Part shown: one piece after another, positions 62,815-64,000 of the stretch
Layout of the letters: each line of letters begins with the position of its first letter
Position numbering within the stretch: position 1 is the first letter of the stretch
Assembly (NCBI RefSeq): GCF_002025665.1
Contig: NZ_CP018786.1
Coordinates: 1,674,001-1,738,000, forward strand
Length of the DNA: 64,000 nt
Direction of reading: 5' to 3'
From: Chryseobacterium indologenes
GTDB taxonomy: Bacteria; Bacteroidota; Bacteroidia; Flavobacteriales; Weeksellaceae
The notes under the pieces: model-generated
What the model was told of the DNA's origin: nothing
The model's input: the letters and a program-made list of their open reading frames with translations, nothing else
Databases searched by the model: none
Position numbers and translations under genes: made by a program

Positions 62815-63315
62815 ATGAAAAAACTGCTTTTACTGCTTTTGTTAAGCTTTAATTTTTCCTTTGCTCAAACCAAGGATGAAACTGAAATCCGCAAGGTAAT
62901 GGATGATTTCATGGGATGTATCAAATCCAGAGATGAAGCCAGATATCTTTCTTTATTCCAGGAACCGGTGCTCTGGACTGGAATTTATAAAGACAGAACA
63001 CAGGCCAAACGTTTGGAGAAAAACCCTAAGGCAGATTATTACTTTGCAGATGATTATAAAGCTTTTATCAAGAGTTTTAAAGATGATAAATCTGAAGAAA
63101 AATTTGACAATATTAAGATTGTGGAAGATGGAGCAATAGCTTCTGCCAATTTCGATTACAGTTTTTGGTATGATGGTAAAATGGAAAACTGGGGAAAGGA
63201 GATCTGGACATTAATGAAGATCAATGGAACCTGGAAAATCACCTCCGTTACCTTTTCTATGGATTTGACAAAATACTTCCTTCAACCTACATTAAACGAA
63301 AGAACTAAAAAATAA
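62815..63315 (+). CDS. exported NTF2-like (SnoaL/DUF4440-type) protein
   Basis: The 166-aa protein from the ATG at 62815, with a signal peptide MKKLLLLLLLSFNFSFAQ. The frame opening at 62776 lies within the phosphatase gene and is rejected. The mature part has an N-terminal helix (ETEIRKVMDDFMGCIKSRDE), then the curved sheet FDNIKIVEDGAIASANFDYS and MENWGKEIWTLMKINGTWKI, the NTF2-like cone fold ending with the W-K-I-x-S motif. The ligand or activity is unknown. Confidence 0.85.
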   Translation: MKKLLLLLLLSFNFSFAQTKDETEIRKVMDDFMGCIKSRDEARYLSLFQEPVLWTGIYKDRTQAKRLEKNPKADYYFADDYKAFIKSFKDDKSEEKFDNIKIVEDGAIASANFDYSFWYDGKMENWGKEIWTLMKINGTWKITSVTFSMDLTKYFLQPTLNERTKK

Positions 63316-63319
63316 TACA

Positions 63320-64000
63320 ATGCTTTTTTTACTCCCTGCTTATTTATCTGAAAATACTTCTATCAATCATTTTTCGCCTGTTCTGAAGGATTATATCATG
63401 CAGACAGATTATTTCTTTGTGGAAAATGAGAAAACAGCGCGAAAGGTTGTGAAATTTTTTGCTCCTGAAAAAAAACAGGCCGATCTGAAGTTGTTCTTAT
63501 TGGATAAATACACTGAAAATGCAGATATCAAGGAAGCTCAGGAGCTGATGATGAAAGGGCAGGACTTTGGATTACTGTCGGAAGCCGGATTGCCTTGTAT
63601 TGCAGATCCCGGAAACCTGATTGTAAAATGGTGTCATGAGAAAAACATCAGAGTGATCCCAATTTCAGGGCCTTCATCCATTATTCTGGCTTTAATTTCC
63701 AGTGGTTTTAATGGTCAGGAATTTACTTTTCATGGTTATCTGCCAATTGATAAAGGAGAGAAAAAGAAACAGATTATGAATCTTGAGAGCCTTGTTCAGA
63801 AAACCGGATATTCACAGATTTTCATGGAAACTCCTTACAGAAATAACCAGCTTTTTGAAGATTTATGTAAGTTTTTATCGCCTAATACAAAACTTTGTAT
63901 TGCTGCCAATATCAACGATCCGGAATATGAATTCATCAAGACAAAAACCATAAAAGACTGGCAAAAACAAAAGCCGGAACTTCATAAAATTCCTGCAGTA
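63320..64000 (+). CDS. RsmI-like SAM-dependent methyltransferase (partial, cut by window edge)
   Basis: An open frame from the ATG at 63320 (MLFLLPAYLSENTSINHFSP) runs to the right edge, about 227 residues so far. It has the tetrapyrrole-methylase fold of RsmI: DFGLLSEAGLPCIADPGNLI, VIPISGPSSIILALISSGFN, FHGYLPIDKGEKKKQI and MNLESLVQKTGYSQIFMETP with YRNNQLFEDL. In Bacteroidota this is a second RsmI-type protein, possibly a 16S rRNA 2'-O-methyltransferase. It follows the NTF2-like gene by 4 bp. Confidence 0.9.
   Translation, partial: MLFLLPAYLSENTSINHFSPVLKDYIMQTDYFFVENEKTARKVVKFFAPEKKQADLKLFLLDKYTENADIKEAQELMMKGQDFGLLSEAGLPCIADPGNLIVKWCHEKNIRVIPISGPSSIILALISSGFNGQEFTFHGYLPIDKGEKKKQIMNLESLVQKTGYSQIFMETPYRNNQLFEDLCKFLSPNTKLCIAANINDPEYEFIKTKTIKDWQKQKPELHKIPAV

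Overview
The window looks like a chromosomal segment of a Chryseobacterium-like flavobacterium (Bacteroidota). The reasons are low GC content, AT-rich leaders without Shine-Dalgarno sequences, many promoters of the Bacteroidota form TTG-N17-20-TAnnTTTG, and lineage-typical genes (SDR-type threonine dehydrogenase, PorT of the type IX secretion system beside ubiE, DUF3857 transglutaminase-like proteins, DUF2339, DUF5684). It is mostly core genome. I saw no prophage, transposase, CRISPR array, rRNA, tRNA or recognisable defence island. The species assignment is inference.

Layout. 1-7740 (minus): a trp operon in transcription order trpE-G-D-C-F, two inserted accessory genes (unknown protein, GNAT acetyltransferase), then trpB and trpA (cut by the left edge). 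It is preceded by a leader peptide with three consecutive Trp codons and an intrinsic terminator, a ribosome-mediated attenuator of the Bacteroid-trp type. 7.8-16.5 kb: small membrane and lipoproteins, a lipoprotein cytochrome c, rlmF, lysS, a ClbS/DfsB-like protein and cydAB. 16.8-25.3 kb: gyrB, DUF5684, a possible structured ncRNA, two DUF3857 proteins (one with a degenerate active site), a DUF3298-like lipoprotein and a lipid kinase. 25.4-33 kb: dicarboxylate symporter, ggt, threonine dehydrogenase, a degenerate deacetylase-fold protein, a metallophosphoesterase and a KAS III. 33.1-37.8 kb: ubiE-porT, a coiled-coil protein, zapA, a 6S RNA and rny. 37.8-46 kb is the most accessory-looking part: an MFS transporter, two orphan Cys-rich double-glycine peptides, a duplicated 3' UTR hairpin module with compensatory changes, a secreted C1q-like protein, a YeiH/LysR pair separated by an 11-copy heptamer array, and a CLC-F fluoride exporter behind a fluoride riboswitch. 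46-64 kb: gcvT, idi, a HAD phosphatase, serA, mscL, nnr, yidD-lgt (Lgt with an extra periplasmic domain), rarA, DUF2339, a second C1q-like protein, pheA, a YbgC-like thioesterase, dnaA, a low-Mr phosphatase, an NTF2-like protein and an RsmI-like methyltransferase cut by the right edge.

The best unexplained or notable signals are regulatory RNA (trp attenuator, fluoride riboswitch with a sequestering hairpin, 6S RNA, an unassigned multi-hairpin RNA, paired covarying 3' UTR hairpins), the orphan six-cysteine GG peptides, and several small dispersed repeat families. One of these families appears to have contributed codons to trpF. All calls come from reading the sequence; no database or folding search was run.
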